From: JAPWJZ01 sp966211335 | GTDB taxonomy: Bacteria > Pseudomonadota > Alphaproteobacteria > Micavibrionales > UBA2020 | Assembly: GCA_966211335.1 (NCBI GenBank) | Contig: CBIHNF010000004.1 | Location: forward strand, 131,635 to 195,634 | Direction: 5' to 3' | Length of the DNA stretch: 64,000 bases | In this document: positions 53,891 through 61,917 of the stretch, piece after piece | Layout of the letters: every line of letters begins with the position of its first letter | Numbering within the stretch: the stretch's first letter is position 1 | Made by a program: the position numbers and the translations under genes | The notes under the pieces: generated by a model | What the model was told of the DNA's origin: nothing | What the model saw: only the letters and a program-made list of their open reading frames with translations | The model's database searches: none

Positions 53891-55848
53891 TCTTCTATGC
53901 CTCCCAGCGCGGACGTTCCGCCGAGCTTGCCGCCCACCTCCTCAACGGAGACCAGAACGACCATGTGACCGTTCACGACATTCGCGGCTTCGTGGCTAAT
54001 AATATTACCGACGCCCTGCGCGAGGCCTATGCCATGAGCCGGGGGACGCGCTGCAAGCAGTTCCTGTTTTCGGTGTCCCTCAACCCGCCGGAAACAGCGG
54101 ACGTAACCGTCGAGGACTTCGAGGCGGCTATCGAGATGATCGAGTTGCGATTGGGTCTGACGACGATGCCCCGCATCGTCGTCTTCCATGAAAAGAACGG
54201 CCGCCGGCATTGCCATGCCGTCTGGTCGCGGATCGATACCGAAAAGCTTGTCGCCGTCCGCATGGCGCATTTCAAGATCAAGCTTATGGAGGTGTCTCGC
54301 CTTCTCTTCCTCCGGCATGGCTGGAAGATGCCCAAAGGCATGCAGAAAGGCCAAAGAAAAGACCCCTTCAACCTGACGCGGCAGGAATACCGCCAGGCCG
54401 TCCGACTGGCGGAAGATCCGCAAGCCCTGAAAGGCATGTTCAAGGCCGCATGGGAGCAATCGGATTCCAAGGAAACCTTTGCCCGCGCCTTGCAGGAAAA
54501 CGGCTTCCTGCTGGCGCGGGGCGATAAGCGCGGCTATGTCGCCCTCGATGTGAAGGGCGGGGTGTATTCGCTCACCCGCTGGATTGATATTGGTACAAGG
54601 GATTTAAAGGCGCGTCTCGGCAAGCCTGAGACGCTGCCCGATGTGACGCAGGCGAGAGACTATCTCGCCTGCCGCATGACGGAAAACCTGAACAGGTTTA
54701 TCACGGAGGCGAAAACAAAGGCGGCCGAGAAACGGACCCCGCTCGTCCAGGAGCTGAAAACTATCGTCCACCAGCAACGGCATGACCGCCGCGAGCTGCT
54801 GGACCTCCAGCAGGCGCGGTGGACACAGGAGACTAAGCTGCGGTCGCAGCGGCTTTATACCGGCGTGTCAGGGGTATGGCAGCGTGTCACAGGCGAATAT
54901 CAAAAGGTAAAGCTTCGGAACGAAGCCGAAGCAAAGAAAAGTCATGAACGCGACGCCAAGGAGCTTCATGTACTTATCCGCTCTCAGCTACTGGAGCGGC
55001 AGGAGCTACAAAAGACCGTCAAGTTTTACAAGGCAGAGCATAAAACCGAAGTCTTCCGGCTGCGGCAGGAAATCGCAAGATATGTCATCACCCAAACAGA
55101 ACCGCCGCACCTGCCCGCCGCAAAAGCGGCCAGCGTTGCGGCGGTCGATAAAGTGCCGCTTGCGGCTCAACTGGCGCAGGTCGAGGCCAAGCTCGGCCTG
55201 CTCTCAGGCGATATATCAATGCTGCAGGCTTCGCTCGAAAGTAACCTGATCTCCGATGAACAGCGCGGCAGAATCCGCCTGCTGATTGAGAAGACGCTTG
55301 CGGCATTGCAGCTTAAGGTCATTGAGACCAAGGAAGAACAGAAATTAAAAATTGAAGAAAAGACAAAGGAAATTCAGGCGCGGCAAGAGCAGTTTAATGA
55401 TTACGTTCGCGAATACGCCACCCTGCAGCTCAAGGTAGAGGCCGAAGTGCGGCAACAGGCCGCCAACCGCGCCTTCGTCGAGTTTATCAACAATATGAGT
55501 TACTCCCTTAATGGTGTTCCTCGCTGGAATATCGCCGTGATGTCCCCGCCGCCTGAGCGGCGGCTGGATGAGCGCGAATACATCCAGAAAGTTGTTTTGC
55601 AGCGCGATAATGGCCAGCTGCTCGACCGTGTGTTCAAGGCACCGGAAAACGAAAGTCAGGTTTCCAAGCGCCCGCCAATTGATCCGAAGATGGCGGTGCC
55701 GAACCTGCGCCAGAACGTCCTTGAGGTGAATGAAATGCTGATGCGGGCGGGTATTAAACCGCGTGGAGGCAAAGGCTCGAGCGCCGTGGTGCCCGCGCAA
55801 GTGAAGCTGACAACGACAACCAAGATTAGTTTTAACAATCTTAAATGA
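53887..55848 (+). CDS. MobP-type relaxase (mobilization nuclease)
   Basis: 653 residues. The relaxase domain spans about 1-250; the metal-binding HxxxxxxHxH region is HEKNGRRHCHAVW (about 102-114), and the catalytic Tyr is probably the Tyr of MIFYASQRG at the N-terminus. The second half (about 290-540) is a long coiled coil rich in Glu, Lys and Gln, followed by a Pro/Arg-rich end. It nicks oriT and leads the strand into a recipient through a helper secretion channel, as the element has none of its own. Confidence 0.88.
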   Translation: MIFYASQRGRSAELAAHLLNGDQNDHVTVHDIRGFVANNITDALREAYAMSRGTRCKQFLFSVSLNPPETADVTVEDFEAAIEMIELRLGLTTMPRIVVFHEKNGRRHCHAVWSRIDTEKLVAVRMAHFKIKLMEVSRLLFLRHGWKMPKGMQKGQRKDPFNLTRQEYRQAVRLAEDPQALKGMFKAAWEQSDSKETFARALQENGFLLARGDKRGYVALDVKGGVYSLTRWIDIGTRDLKARLGKPETLPDVTQARDYLACRMTENLNRFITEAKTKAAEKRTPLVQELKTIVHQQRHDRRELLDLQQARWTQETKLRSQRLYTGVSGVWQRVTGEYQKVKLRNEAEAKKSHERDAKELHVLIRSQLLERQELQKTVKFYKAEHKTEVFRLRQEIARYVITQTEPPHLPAAKAASVAAVDKVPLAAQLAQVEAKLGLLSGDISMLQASLESNLISDEQRGRIRLLIEKTLAALQLKVIETKEEQKLKIEEKTKEIQARQEQFNDYVREYATLQLKVEAEVRQQAANRAFVEFINNMSYSLNGVPRWNIAVMSPPPERRLDEREYIQKVVLQRDNGQLLDRVFKAPENESQVSKRPPIDPKMAVPNLRQNVLEVNEMLMRAGIKPRGGKGSSAVVPAQVKLTTTTKISFNNLK

Positions 55849-55858
55849 TGGGTGACGC

Positions 55859-56200
55859 ATGGCTTGGGAACAAACTAAAGAATTCGTTGAGTCTGACGTT
55901 GTAGAATGGATTGAAGCGATATGGCCTGTGACAAGATACAAAAGAAAAAAGAGCAAACCTTGGGGCAAGCAGAAGGTGACGGCACAAATCGCCCAGGTCG
56001 ACGGAGAGTTTGTAAAACTGACCGTTCTTAAAGCCGCCGTCATCGAAAACATTATCGGCTCAGAACTAAAGCCGCATAAAGTCGGCACCACGATCACGAA
56101 GAAGCGGGCAACGCTTCTTCGTGGTAATCCCGAGCGACTGCATTGGAGCGAGGAAGATGTTCGCGCTGCGCTTATCGCGCAGCCCATTAATCGCGTATGA
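55859..56200 (+). CDS. Unknown small protein after the relaxase
   Basis: 113 residues, mostly beta-strand pattern with a Lys-rich stretch RYKRKKSKPWGKQK near the start. It is ten bases from the relaxase stop, so it is in the mobilization operon. No family recognised; it could be a DNA-binding helper of the relaxosome. Confidence 0.6.
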   Translation: MAWEQTKEFVESDVVEWIEAIWPVTRYKRKKSKPWGKQKVTAQIAQVDGEFVKLTVLKAAVIENIIGSELKPHKVGTTITKKRATLLRGNPERLHWSEEDVRAALIAQPINRV

Positions 56201-56262
56201 TGTTGGGAAAATAGCATTGAATTTTCAAGTACATAACCAATCATTAGACAGCATTTATTGAA

Positions 56263-56283
56263 ATATACCAAAAAATGGTATAT
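56263..56283. promoter_or_regulatory. Dyad operator before the toxin-antitoxin genes
   Basis: ATATACCA and TGGTATAT flank AAAAA, 15 bases before the ATG of the toxin frame and overlapping the likely -10 box. This is where the XRE antitoxin of such loci would bind to repress its own operon. Confidence 0.6.
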
Positions 56284-56298
56284 ATTTGGAGTTAGGAT

Positions 56299-56568
56299 AT
56301 GAGTTGGAATGTTGGCTTTATCAGCAAAGCCGCAAGGTAGGCGGGAAAACTGCCTCCAAAAGAGCGAGATTTGCTGGCCCTTCTTGTGAGGGAGATACAG
56401 TTAAACGGTCCTGTGCAAGCGAGCTGGAGTAACTATTCTAAACTCGGAAAATATACATACCACTGCCACCTAAGCTACAGATGGGTAGCTTGCTGGAAGG
56501 TTGAAAACAGAGAATTGAAATTAATAGAGGTTTATTATGCCGGTAGTCGAGAAAACGCGCCCTACTAA
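56299..56568 (+). pseudogene. RelE/HigB-like toxin gene with premature amber codon
   Basis: From ATG the frame reads MSWNVGFISKAAR, then TAG (56338-56340), then continues open as AGKLPPKERDLLALLV to a normal stop. Both halves match the toxin family of the HigB/phage-derived Gp49-like type: after the stop come YHCHLSYRWVACWKV and LKLIEVYYAGSRENAPY. A full-length frame would be 89 residues. The gene is thus broken by one stop codon, unless amber is read through or a TTG at 56371 restarts a 65-residue fragment. The antitoxin gene downstream overlaps by 32 bases and is intact. Confidence 0.8.
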
Positions 56569-56923
56569 AGAAGTCAAAGTGACCTTTGGCAGCGGGCGGA
56601 GTGCGCGTGTTTTCGCGCTCACTTCTCATCAGGCGCGGAAAGCTGAAGCTTTTGTTTCCGCTCAGCTTAAAGAAACGAAAACGGAAAAAACCATTCCTGC
56701 CGATCAGGTACTTCCTGAATTGGCAGACGATGTATTGCGCCCGGCCGCGATGTTGCGCGGCGCAAGAAATAAAGCCGCACTTACTCAAAAAGAATTGGCG
56801 GCAAAGCTGGAAATTCACCAGCACCATCTTTCTGAAATGGAGCATGGTAAACGGCCTATCGGTAAAGCTCTGGCGAAGCGTCTTGCTGAAGTGCTGGAAA
56901 CCGATTACAGGCTCTTCCTTTAA
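56537..56923 (+). CDS. XRE-family antitoxin (HigA-like)
   Basis: 128 residues. The C-terminal half is a helix-turn-helix: LRGARNKAALTQKELAAKLEIHQHHLSEMEHGKRPIG (about 75-112). It begins within the end of the toxin frame, an order (toxin then antitoxin) typical of HigBA loci. It would bind the dyad upstream and silence the operon. With a disabled toxin it may now act only as a regulator. Confidence 0.85.
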   Translation: MPVVEKTRPTKEVKVTFGSGRSARVFALTSHQARKAEAFVSAQLKETKTEKTIPADQVLPELADDVLRPAAMLRGARNKAALTQKELAAKLEIHQHHLSEMEHGKRPIGKALAKRLAEVLETDYRLFL

Positions 56924-56944
56924 AACAACGAAAAATAATAATTC

Positions 56945-56974
56945 AAAGGCGCTGCCGTTACCGGCAGCGCCTTT
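56945..56974. terminator. Hairpin terminator between convergent genes
   Basis: A 13-base perfect stem AAAGGCGCTGCCG / CGGCAGCGCCTTT with a TTAC loop. It separates the XRE gene from the convergent ArdC gene; the T-run is short (TTTG) on the + strand, the A-run modest on the minus side. Confidence 0.75.
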
Positions 56975-56985
56975 GTCTGTTGCGG

Positions 56986-57888
56986 CTATGCCGCCGCGCT
57001 TTCCGCCCTCCCCTGCATGTCATTCAGGAAGTCAGCGGCGCGTTGGGCATGTGCCGCCGCGCTGAATATGGCGCGTTTGTCCTCCTTCAAGGCCTTTAGC
57101 CATTGGTCGATATATTCCGCATGGTCTTCCCGAATTTCCGGTGTGATGCCTAAATCTGCGCTTAAGAAAGCTGCGCCAAGTTCTGCGACCAGTTCCTCCC
57201 GCGCATAACCATTATCGCCAAAACGCTTGGCGTCAAAACTGCGGTCAAGGCGGGTCTTGTGGCTCGTCCAGTGCGTCAGTTCATGCAAGGCGGTCGCGTA
57301 ATAGCTTTCTTTGTCCTTGAAGGCTTCAAACGGCGGCAGCTGGATAATATCCCGCCCCGGTGCGTAAAAGGCGCGGTTTCCGCCGTGGCCAATAACGGCC
57401 CCTGTTGCCTTCATGAAACTGTCGGCTTTCTCGATACGCTCCGCTATTGAAAGCGGTTGCACCGGCTGCGCGTAATAATGGGCCGGGAGGTTCTCAACCT
57501 GCTCGACGTTAAAGACGTTATATCCTTTCATGAAGAGTATCGCCTTCTCCGTGTCTTCGCCTTGCTCGTTCGTCTCGGTACGTGTCAGGGTATTGGCGTA
57601 AACCACAAGCGATGATTTCTCGCCTTTCCTGACGTTGCCGCCGAGCTCCTGCGCCTGCTTAAAGGTCATCCAGATGGGCGCGGTATAGCCTTTCTCCATC
57701 GCTTCGCCCCAAAGCAGCAGAATATTCATCCCTCTGTAGGGTGTTCCATTGTGCCGCAAAGGTCTGGAAATTTTCCCCGCCGTATGACTCACGCTCCAAG
57801 GCTTTAGCCAGGTGCGGACTCCTTTCTCCAGGTCGGCAATGATGCGGTCCGTTACGCGTGTGTAAATGTCTTTCTTAAGGTCGGTCAT
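56986..57888 (-). CDS. ArdC-like antirestriction protein (zincin-like)
   Basis: 300 residues. The N-terminal ssDNA-binding domain has KPWSVSHTAGKISRPLRHNGTPYRGMN; the C-terminal metallopeptidase-like domain has the HExxH motif ALHELTHW (about residue 200) with a later Glu in REELVAELGAAFL as third ligand. ArdC proteins ride on mobile DNA and protect it from restriction on entry. It is first of two genes on the minus strand, set opposite to the mobilization genes. Confidence 0.9.
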   Translation of the reverse strand: MTDLKKDIYTRVTDRIIADLEKGVRTWLKPWSVSHTAGKISRPLRHNGTPYRGMNILLLWGEAMEKGYTAPIWMTFKQAQELGGNVRKGEKSSLVVYANTLTRTETNEQGEDTEKAILFMKGYNVFNVEQVENLPAHYYAQPVQPLSIAERIEKADSFMKATGAVIGHGGNRAFYAPGRDIIQLPPFEAFKDKESYYATALHELTHWTSHKTRLDRSFDAKRFGDNGYAREELVAELGAAFLSADLGITPEIREDHAEYIDQWLKALKEDKRAIFSAAAHAQRAADFLNDMQGRAESAAA

Positions 57889-57902
57889 GATTTTTCCCTC
57901 CC

Positions 57903-58154
57903 TTACGCTGCTGCCAGCATTACGTCGATATAGGCGACTGCGCCGCCAGCAGCGCGAAGTGTCGCGGCTGCAACGCTATCGCGGTAAAAACCGCGCTCTG
58001 CCAAAGGCAATGCCGCATGAAGCGGCTGGAGGCTTCTCACTTTAATCGTCGCGTAGTCTTCGCCTGTGATGCGTGTTGAAAGCCGGTCGGCCTCCACTTC
58101 GATTTCCAAAGTGATGCCGTTCCATTCCAGATTGTGGGTTTGCGCTTGGGTCAT
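57903..58154 (-). CDS. Small protein of unknown function upstream of ArdC
   Basis: 83 residues, 14 bases before the ArdC gene, so it heads that operon. Pattern: WNGITLEIEVEADRLS at the N-terminal end, a beta-rich centre and an Ala-rich end. Such small genes often accompany ArdC on plasmids. No function known. Its first residues (MTQAQTHNLEWNG) have a weak ribosome site GGAAGAGG. Confidence 0.6.
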   Translation of the reverse strand: MTQAQTHNLEWNGITLEIEVEADRLSTRITGEDYATIKVRSLQPLHAALPLAERGFYRDSVAAATLRAAGGAVAYIDVMLAAA

Positions 58155-58756
58155 TTCTCTATCCTCTTCCTTGGGTTAAAAGTGCTTTGCGTCTCGCATA
58201 TGCACTTCTGCCCTCCGGCGAGGATGGGGTAGCAACCGCAAGGGCGGGAAAGGCCGAGGGGTATCACCCATGCTGCACAAGCCCCCACTTAGCCCAGCGC
58301 AGCTGGCGGGGCGCGGAAGCATGGGGATACGGCTTTTTCCGTTTATCGAAGACCCTTGAGGGCGCGAGGGCAACAGCCCTTAGCAACCCTCTTAATTATG
58401 ACTCTTTTCCCGAATGCCCCTTTTCCCTGCGAAAGGGATCGTCACCCGCATGGGCTATGACAGCTACTCCAGCTGGCATAGTGCGCGGAGCCCATAGAGC
58501 CTCGGCGCGTAAAGCGCGTTCGCCCAACTCTTTTCAGTATTCAGGAACTGGAATTTTAGACTTGGGTCATTTCTCCCGATGGCCTCAAAACCATACGTCT
58601 CTTCATCCTCGACCTTGCAGGGGTTCGCCACGGCCGCCGCAAGCCTGACGGCTTCTCCACTTCGTTTCGAGCGAGTGCGGCTGTGTCGATACGCCCTGCC
58701 TTGTCTTCGTCATGAAGGCCGTGATGGTTCGCGGCCAGAAAACGAGGAGAAAAAAT
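58155..58756. other. Gene-free stretch with plasmid-like sequence
   Basis: About 600 bases. Frames here are short, with unlikely composition (many Pro, Arg, Ser), and lack ribosome sites. The stretch is GC-rich and contains no strong terminator. It probably includes promoters for the ArdC operon and the following small gene. Nothing else recognised. Confidence 0.4.
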
Positions 58757-58948
58757 ATGACCCAGCTCATCACCCAATCAGAACTTGAACACCTCTCCGA
58801 GCCGGAGCTGCGCTTCAAATACTGCGCGGTTCTCAATGATCTCAACAGCAAGTGCCATGACCTTCAGGACTGGCCGCTGACAATGGTCACGCTGCAAAAC
58901 ATCCAATCCTCAATCGCTCGCCACCGTCAGCTGAGACCGAAGTTCTAG
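58757..58948 (+). CDS. Small protein of unknown function
   Basis: 63 residues with a good ribosome site (GAGGAG) before ATG and a hairpin just after the stop. The sequence is helical and charged: MTQLITQSELEHLSEPEL, then LNDLNSKCHDLQDWPLTM. It recalls small accessory proteins of alphaproteobacterial plasmids but no name can be given. Confidence 0.6.
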   Translation: MTQLITQSELEHLSEPELRFKYCAVLNDLNSKCHDLQDWPLTMVTLQNIQSSIARHRQLRPKF

Positions 58949-58959
58949 ACCCAATTAAA

Positions 58960-58986
58960 AAGGGGTGCGCTTCTGGCGCACCCCTT
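58960..58986 (+). terminator. Hairpin after the small gene
   Basis: An 11-base perfect stem AAGGGGTGCGC / GCGCACCCCTT with loop TTCTG. No T-run follows on the + strand; on the minus strand an A-run precedes giving TTTTTAATTGG after the stem, so it may work better for minus transcripts. Confidence 0.6.
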
Positions 58987-59040
58987 AACAATTCTCAACG
59001 ATTTCATGGCGATGTTCTGGCCCTACTTTTGGCTGGAATA

Positions 59041-59081
59041 TTAACGTATAATATGTTATACTTTATATAGTAAATCGTTAA
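59041..59081. promoter_or_regulatory. Nested dyad operator/promoter of the HipB-HipA pair
   Basis: An inner perfect dyad GTATAA-TATG-TTATAC (59046-59061) lies inside an outer pair TTAACG / CGTTAA (59041-59046 and 59076-59081). A TATAAT and TATATA give -10 candidates. HipB-type proteins bind dyads of this kind in their own promoter. Confidence 0.6.
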
Positions 59082-59096
59082 ATTAGAGGCAATAAA

Positions 59097-59402
59097 TTGT
59101 CTTTTATTTTGAAAACGCCACAGGAGATTAGGCTAGATTTGGCGCAACGCGCCAAAAAGTGTCGGCTTACCTTTAACTTAAGCCAAGAAGGTGTAGCCCG
59201 TCGCGCGGGCATATCGGCAGGTACGGTTAAACGATTTGAGAAAACAGGCCATATCTCAATCGACTCTCTATTAAAAATAGCTCTCGATCTCGATGCGACT
59301 AAAGATTTCGACAATCCATTCAGTCAGGAATCAGGTGCTCCTGAGTCTATCGATCAGATCATTGATGTTCCCACTCTACCGCAGCGGGGCCGGGTAAAAT
59401 GA
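59097..59402 (+). CDS. hipB: HipB-like XRE regulator
   Basis: 101 residues from TTG with AGAGG upstream. The helix-turn-helix is at about residues 15-60 (LTFNLSQEGVARRAGISAGTVKRFEKTG). The end RGRVK overlaps the hipA ATG by four bases. It would neutralise HipA and repress the operon through the nested dyad just upstream. The TTG start lowers its translation relative to an ATG, which is notable for an antitoxin. Confidence 0.85.
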   Translation: MSFILKTPQEIRLDLAQRAKKCRLTFNLSQEGVARRAGISAGTVKRFEKTGHISIDSLLKIALDLDATKDFDNPFSQESGAPESIDQIIDVPTLPQRGRVK

Positions 59403-60628
59403 ATTTCACCCCCACCAACTCCCTCAATGTTTTGCTGTCCAATGACGGCAAACAACTGCCCGTCGGTAAACTCGCGCTCCGGGAGCGCCAAGTCTGGTTT
59501 CAATATGACTCGTCATTTCTCAGCAGCGGCATTCAGTTATCCCCGTTTCACCTGCCTTTAAAACCTGGCGTGGTCCGGGGCGACCCCAAAATTTTCGACG
59601 GGCTTTTTGGCGTTTTTAATGACTCCCTGCCCGATGGATGGGGCATGCTGCTGCTGGACAGGCATATGACCACACTCGGCATTCATCATGATAGCCTCAC
59701 CGTTCTCGACCGCCTTGCCTGTGTCGGCCATAAAGGCATGGGCGCACTCGCCTATGAGCCGGATTACGGAACAGAAGAACATTCTTCCGAGGCATTAAAC
59801 CTCGACCGTCTGGCACAAGAAAGCCGCGAAGTTCTGGACGGCAATTCCAAAGCAGTTTTTGAAGAATTGTTATCCCTCAATGGCTCTTCCCAAGGCGCGC
59901 GCCCGAAAGTCATGGTGGGTGTCCAAAAAGACATGAAGGGCGTTATTCATGGCACGGATGAGCTGCCAAAAGATTACGAACATTGGCTTGTAAAATTCAC
60001 GTCCAGCAATGATCCCGAGGATAGCGGCGCAATAGAATATGCCTATAGCCTCATCGCGAAGAAAGCTGGAATAAATATGCCGGAAACATACTTGTTTCCG
60101 GCAAAAAAGGGCGCAGGTTATTTTGGCGTCAAGCGTTTTGACCGTGACGGAAATAAGCGCCTTCATGTGCATACAGTAAGCGGTCTCCTTCATGCCGATC
60201 ACCGCCTACCCTCTCTCGACTACAAGAACATACTCAAAGCTGGCATGGCTTTGACAAAATCCATGCCCGAGGTAGAAGCGCTATTCCGTCTCGCGGTATT
60301 CAACGTGCTGGCGCATAACCGCGACGATCACGGCAAAAACTTCTCTTTCCTTATGCAGCCCGACGGCACTTGGCAGGCCGCGCCTGCCTATGACTTAATT
60401 TTTTCGTCCGGCCCAGCGGGTGAGCACAGCACAACGGTAATGGGTGAAGGTAAAGCGCCTGCAGTAGATCATCTCCGCCGTCTTGCAAAAGAATTCGACA
60501 TCAAAAAGACAGAAGACATTATCGAACAGGTATCTTCCTCGCTTGCTGACTGGGAAAAGTTTGCCATTGAAGCTGGCGTGTCCCCTGCCTCCCGCAACAG
60601 AATAGCGAAAACCATCAATCGGAAGTAA
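59399..60628 (+). CDS. hipA: HipA-family Ser/Thr kinase toxin
   Basis: 409 residues, usual for HipA. Landmarks: FNDSLPDGWGMLLLDR (about 73-88, N-terminal domain), the Gly loop GSSQGARPK (about 161), ATP-binding Lys in HWLVKF (about 197), catalytic loop HNRDDHGKNFSF (about 304-315) and metal-binding APAYDL (about 330). HipA phosphorylates a tRNA synthetase and stops growth in known cases. All motifs are intact, so it should be active. The pair may serve stability of the element. Confidence 0.92.
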   Translation: MNFTPTNSLNVLLSNDGKQLPVGKLALRERQVWFQYDSSFLSSGIQLSPFHLPLKPGVVRGDPKIFDGLFGVFNDSLPDGWGMLLLDRHMTTLGIHHDSLTVLDRLACVGHKGMGALAYEPDYGTEEHSSEALNLDRLAQESREVLDGNSKAVFEELLSLNGSSQGARPKVMVGVQKDMKGVIHGTDELPKDYEHWLVKFTSSNDPEDSGAIEYAYSLIAKKAGINMPETYLFPAKKGAGYFGVKRFDRDGNKRLHVHTVSGLLHADHRLPSLDYKNILKAGMALTKSMPEVEALFRLAVFNVLAHNRDDHGKNFSFLMQPDGTWQAAPAYDLIFSSGPAGEHSTTVMGEGKAPAVDHLRRLAKEFDIKKTEDIIEQVSSSLADWEKFAIEAGVSPASRNRIAKTINRK

Positions 60629-60633
60629 CAGTG

Positions 60634-60957
60634 CTAAACACCTTTCTCATATTTAAAGGCAGACTTAAAAGCATATTCCGCTAAAATTTTTGTTATAAGA
60701 ATAGCCATTCCATCCTTCCTGTCATGAAGAACATTTATCGAAACACCCTTTAGGGAATCGAGCTTCCAGTCTTCAAAAGCTTTTCTTATTTCTTCCGTGC
60801 TGTTTACTTCGCCATTTGAATCTTCTGACACAATATTCTCATACCAAATCAAACCCTCCGGCGTTTCTCGCTGAGTGTTATAACCAATAATTTGAAGAAT
60901 AGACCTCTTGGCCTTGTAATTTCCCAAGGGCCAAATCTCCGTCGTTAAGACATACAT
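60634..60957 (-). CDS. Unknown protein, second gene of a two-gene unit
   Basis: 107 residues from ATG with GGAGG at good distance; a longer reading from TTG would overlap the upstream gene by 95 bases. The sequence (MYVLTTEIWPLGNYKAKR, then IIGYNTQRETPEGLIWYENI) is of mixed alpha/beta type without known motifs. It starts one base after the upstream stop, and its end faces hipA with a five-base gap. Unknown function. Confidence 0.6.
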   Translation of the reverse strand: MYVLTTEIWPLGNYKAKRSILQIIGYNTQRETPEGLIWYENIVSEDSNGEVNSTEEIRKAFEDWKLDSLKGVSINVLHDRKDGMAILITKILAEYAFKSAFKYEKGV

Positions 60958-60958
60958 T

Positions 60959-61618
60959 TTAGGCCTCCAATAGATCGGGGCTAAATTGCGCGACAGACAG
61001 TTCAGGCGACATAAACGCCGCCTTGCCAGCAACCCGCTTGAATTTGATTTCAATGCAAACTTTCAAATCCTCACCCCGGAGCAACGTATTGGAAATTGAT
61101 GGGTGCGATAAATCTACAATAATCTTGACGACAAAGTAGTCACCCTCAAAAGCCTGCTGAAAATCGTCGTATTGCATTAGGTCTACCGCGTCGATAGCTC
61201 CAGGAAGTATGGTGGTTAGTTCGCTTTGAATTACTAAGGTGTAGTCCGCAAGAAATTTGTTCAGGAAATAATTTTCAAAGGATTCCGCGATCCAAGCGTC
61301 TCCCCAAAAATAATCCTCATCCTCCAAATAATGCGTCAACTGGATGGCCATTGTTTCCGCATCTGGAAGCGGCAGATTTAGCCCTTTCAGCTCTTCCATC
61401 CTTTGCGACATGCGCTCTACGTCAGGAATGAGCACCTTGGACTTCTCCAGTCTTTCAATGGGGAAGGTTGTATCGGCGAGTAGCGCGGCCTTGCTTGAAT
61501 AGGCAAAAAAGGCAGCGACTAGCTCATGAGCATGGGATGAGCCAATTTCTTTATCAGTATAAAGAGACAAGCGCAAATAATCGGCGCAAGCTTTTGTGAT
61601 GTCTGATTGCATATGCAA
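60959..61618 (-). CDS. Unknown protein, first gene of a two-gene unit
   Basis: 219 residues, soluble and acidic (DYFWGDAWIAESFENYF, LTHYLEDEDYF), with a beta-rich C-terminal half. No motif is recognised. It is coupled to the small gene that follows one base later. Because of its size and place beside hipA and integrase it could be a further defence or anti-defence pair, but nothing direct shows this. Confidence 0.6.
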   Translation of the reverse strand: MHMQSDITKACADYLRLSLYTDKEIGSSHAHELVAAFFAYSSKAALLADTTFPIERLEKSKVLIPDVERMSQRMEELKGLNLPLPDAETMAIQLTHYLEDEDYFWGDAWIAESFENYFLNKFLADYTLVIQSELTTILPGAIDAVDLMQYDDFQQAFEGDYFVVKIIVDLSHPSISNTLLRGEDLKVCIEIKFKRVAGKAAFMSPELSVAQFSPDLLEA

Positions 61619-61917
61619 CCTCCATAAAAGCTGGGCTTAATTTTGTAATTAGAGAATGCTTAAATAACTACGATGCCAGCGGTTACAAAGGATTGCTAAC
61701 GTGTAGTGAAAAGTTATCGTCTTTTTGGTCATTCTCAGCCAAGGCAACTTCCGATTCCAAGAAGGATGCTAGAGCATAGATTTTCCTTTTTCAAGAAATT
61801 TTCCGGCGCTGAACGCCGTCGATAGTGCTACGGGCAAGCCTTCGCTGTGGGGAGAAGCTGAACTTCTCCTTAAGCAGGATTTGACAGTGGGCATCTGCCC
61901 CCTGTCCTTTTCAAATC
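61619..61917. other. Intergenic stretch before the two-gene unit
   Basis: 299 bases with no convincing gene. It carries the promoter of the two-gene unit on the minus strand and the 3' side of the integrase gene. An inverted GAACTTCTCC / GGAGAAGCTGAAC-like segment is seen near 61855; no clear terminator. Confidence 0.35.

Noticed and set aside
58176..58648. Short frames on both strands between the ArdC operon and the small gene at 58757
   Set aside because: No ribosome sites, unlikely composition and conflicting frames; treated as intergenic.
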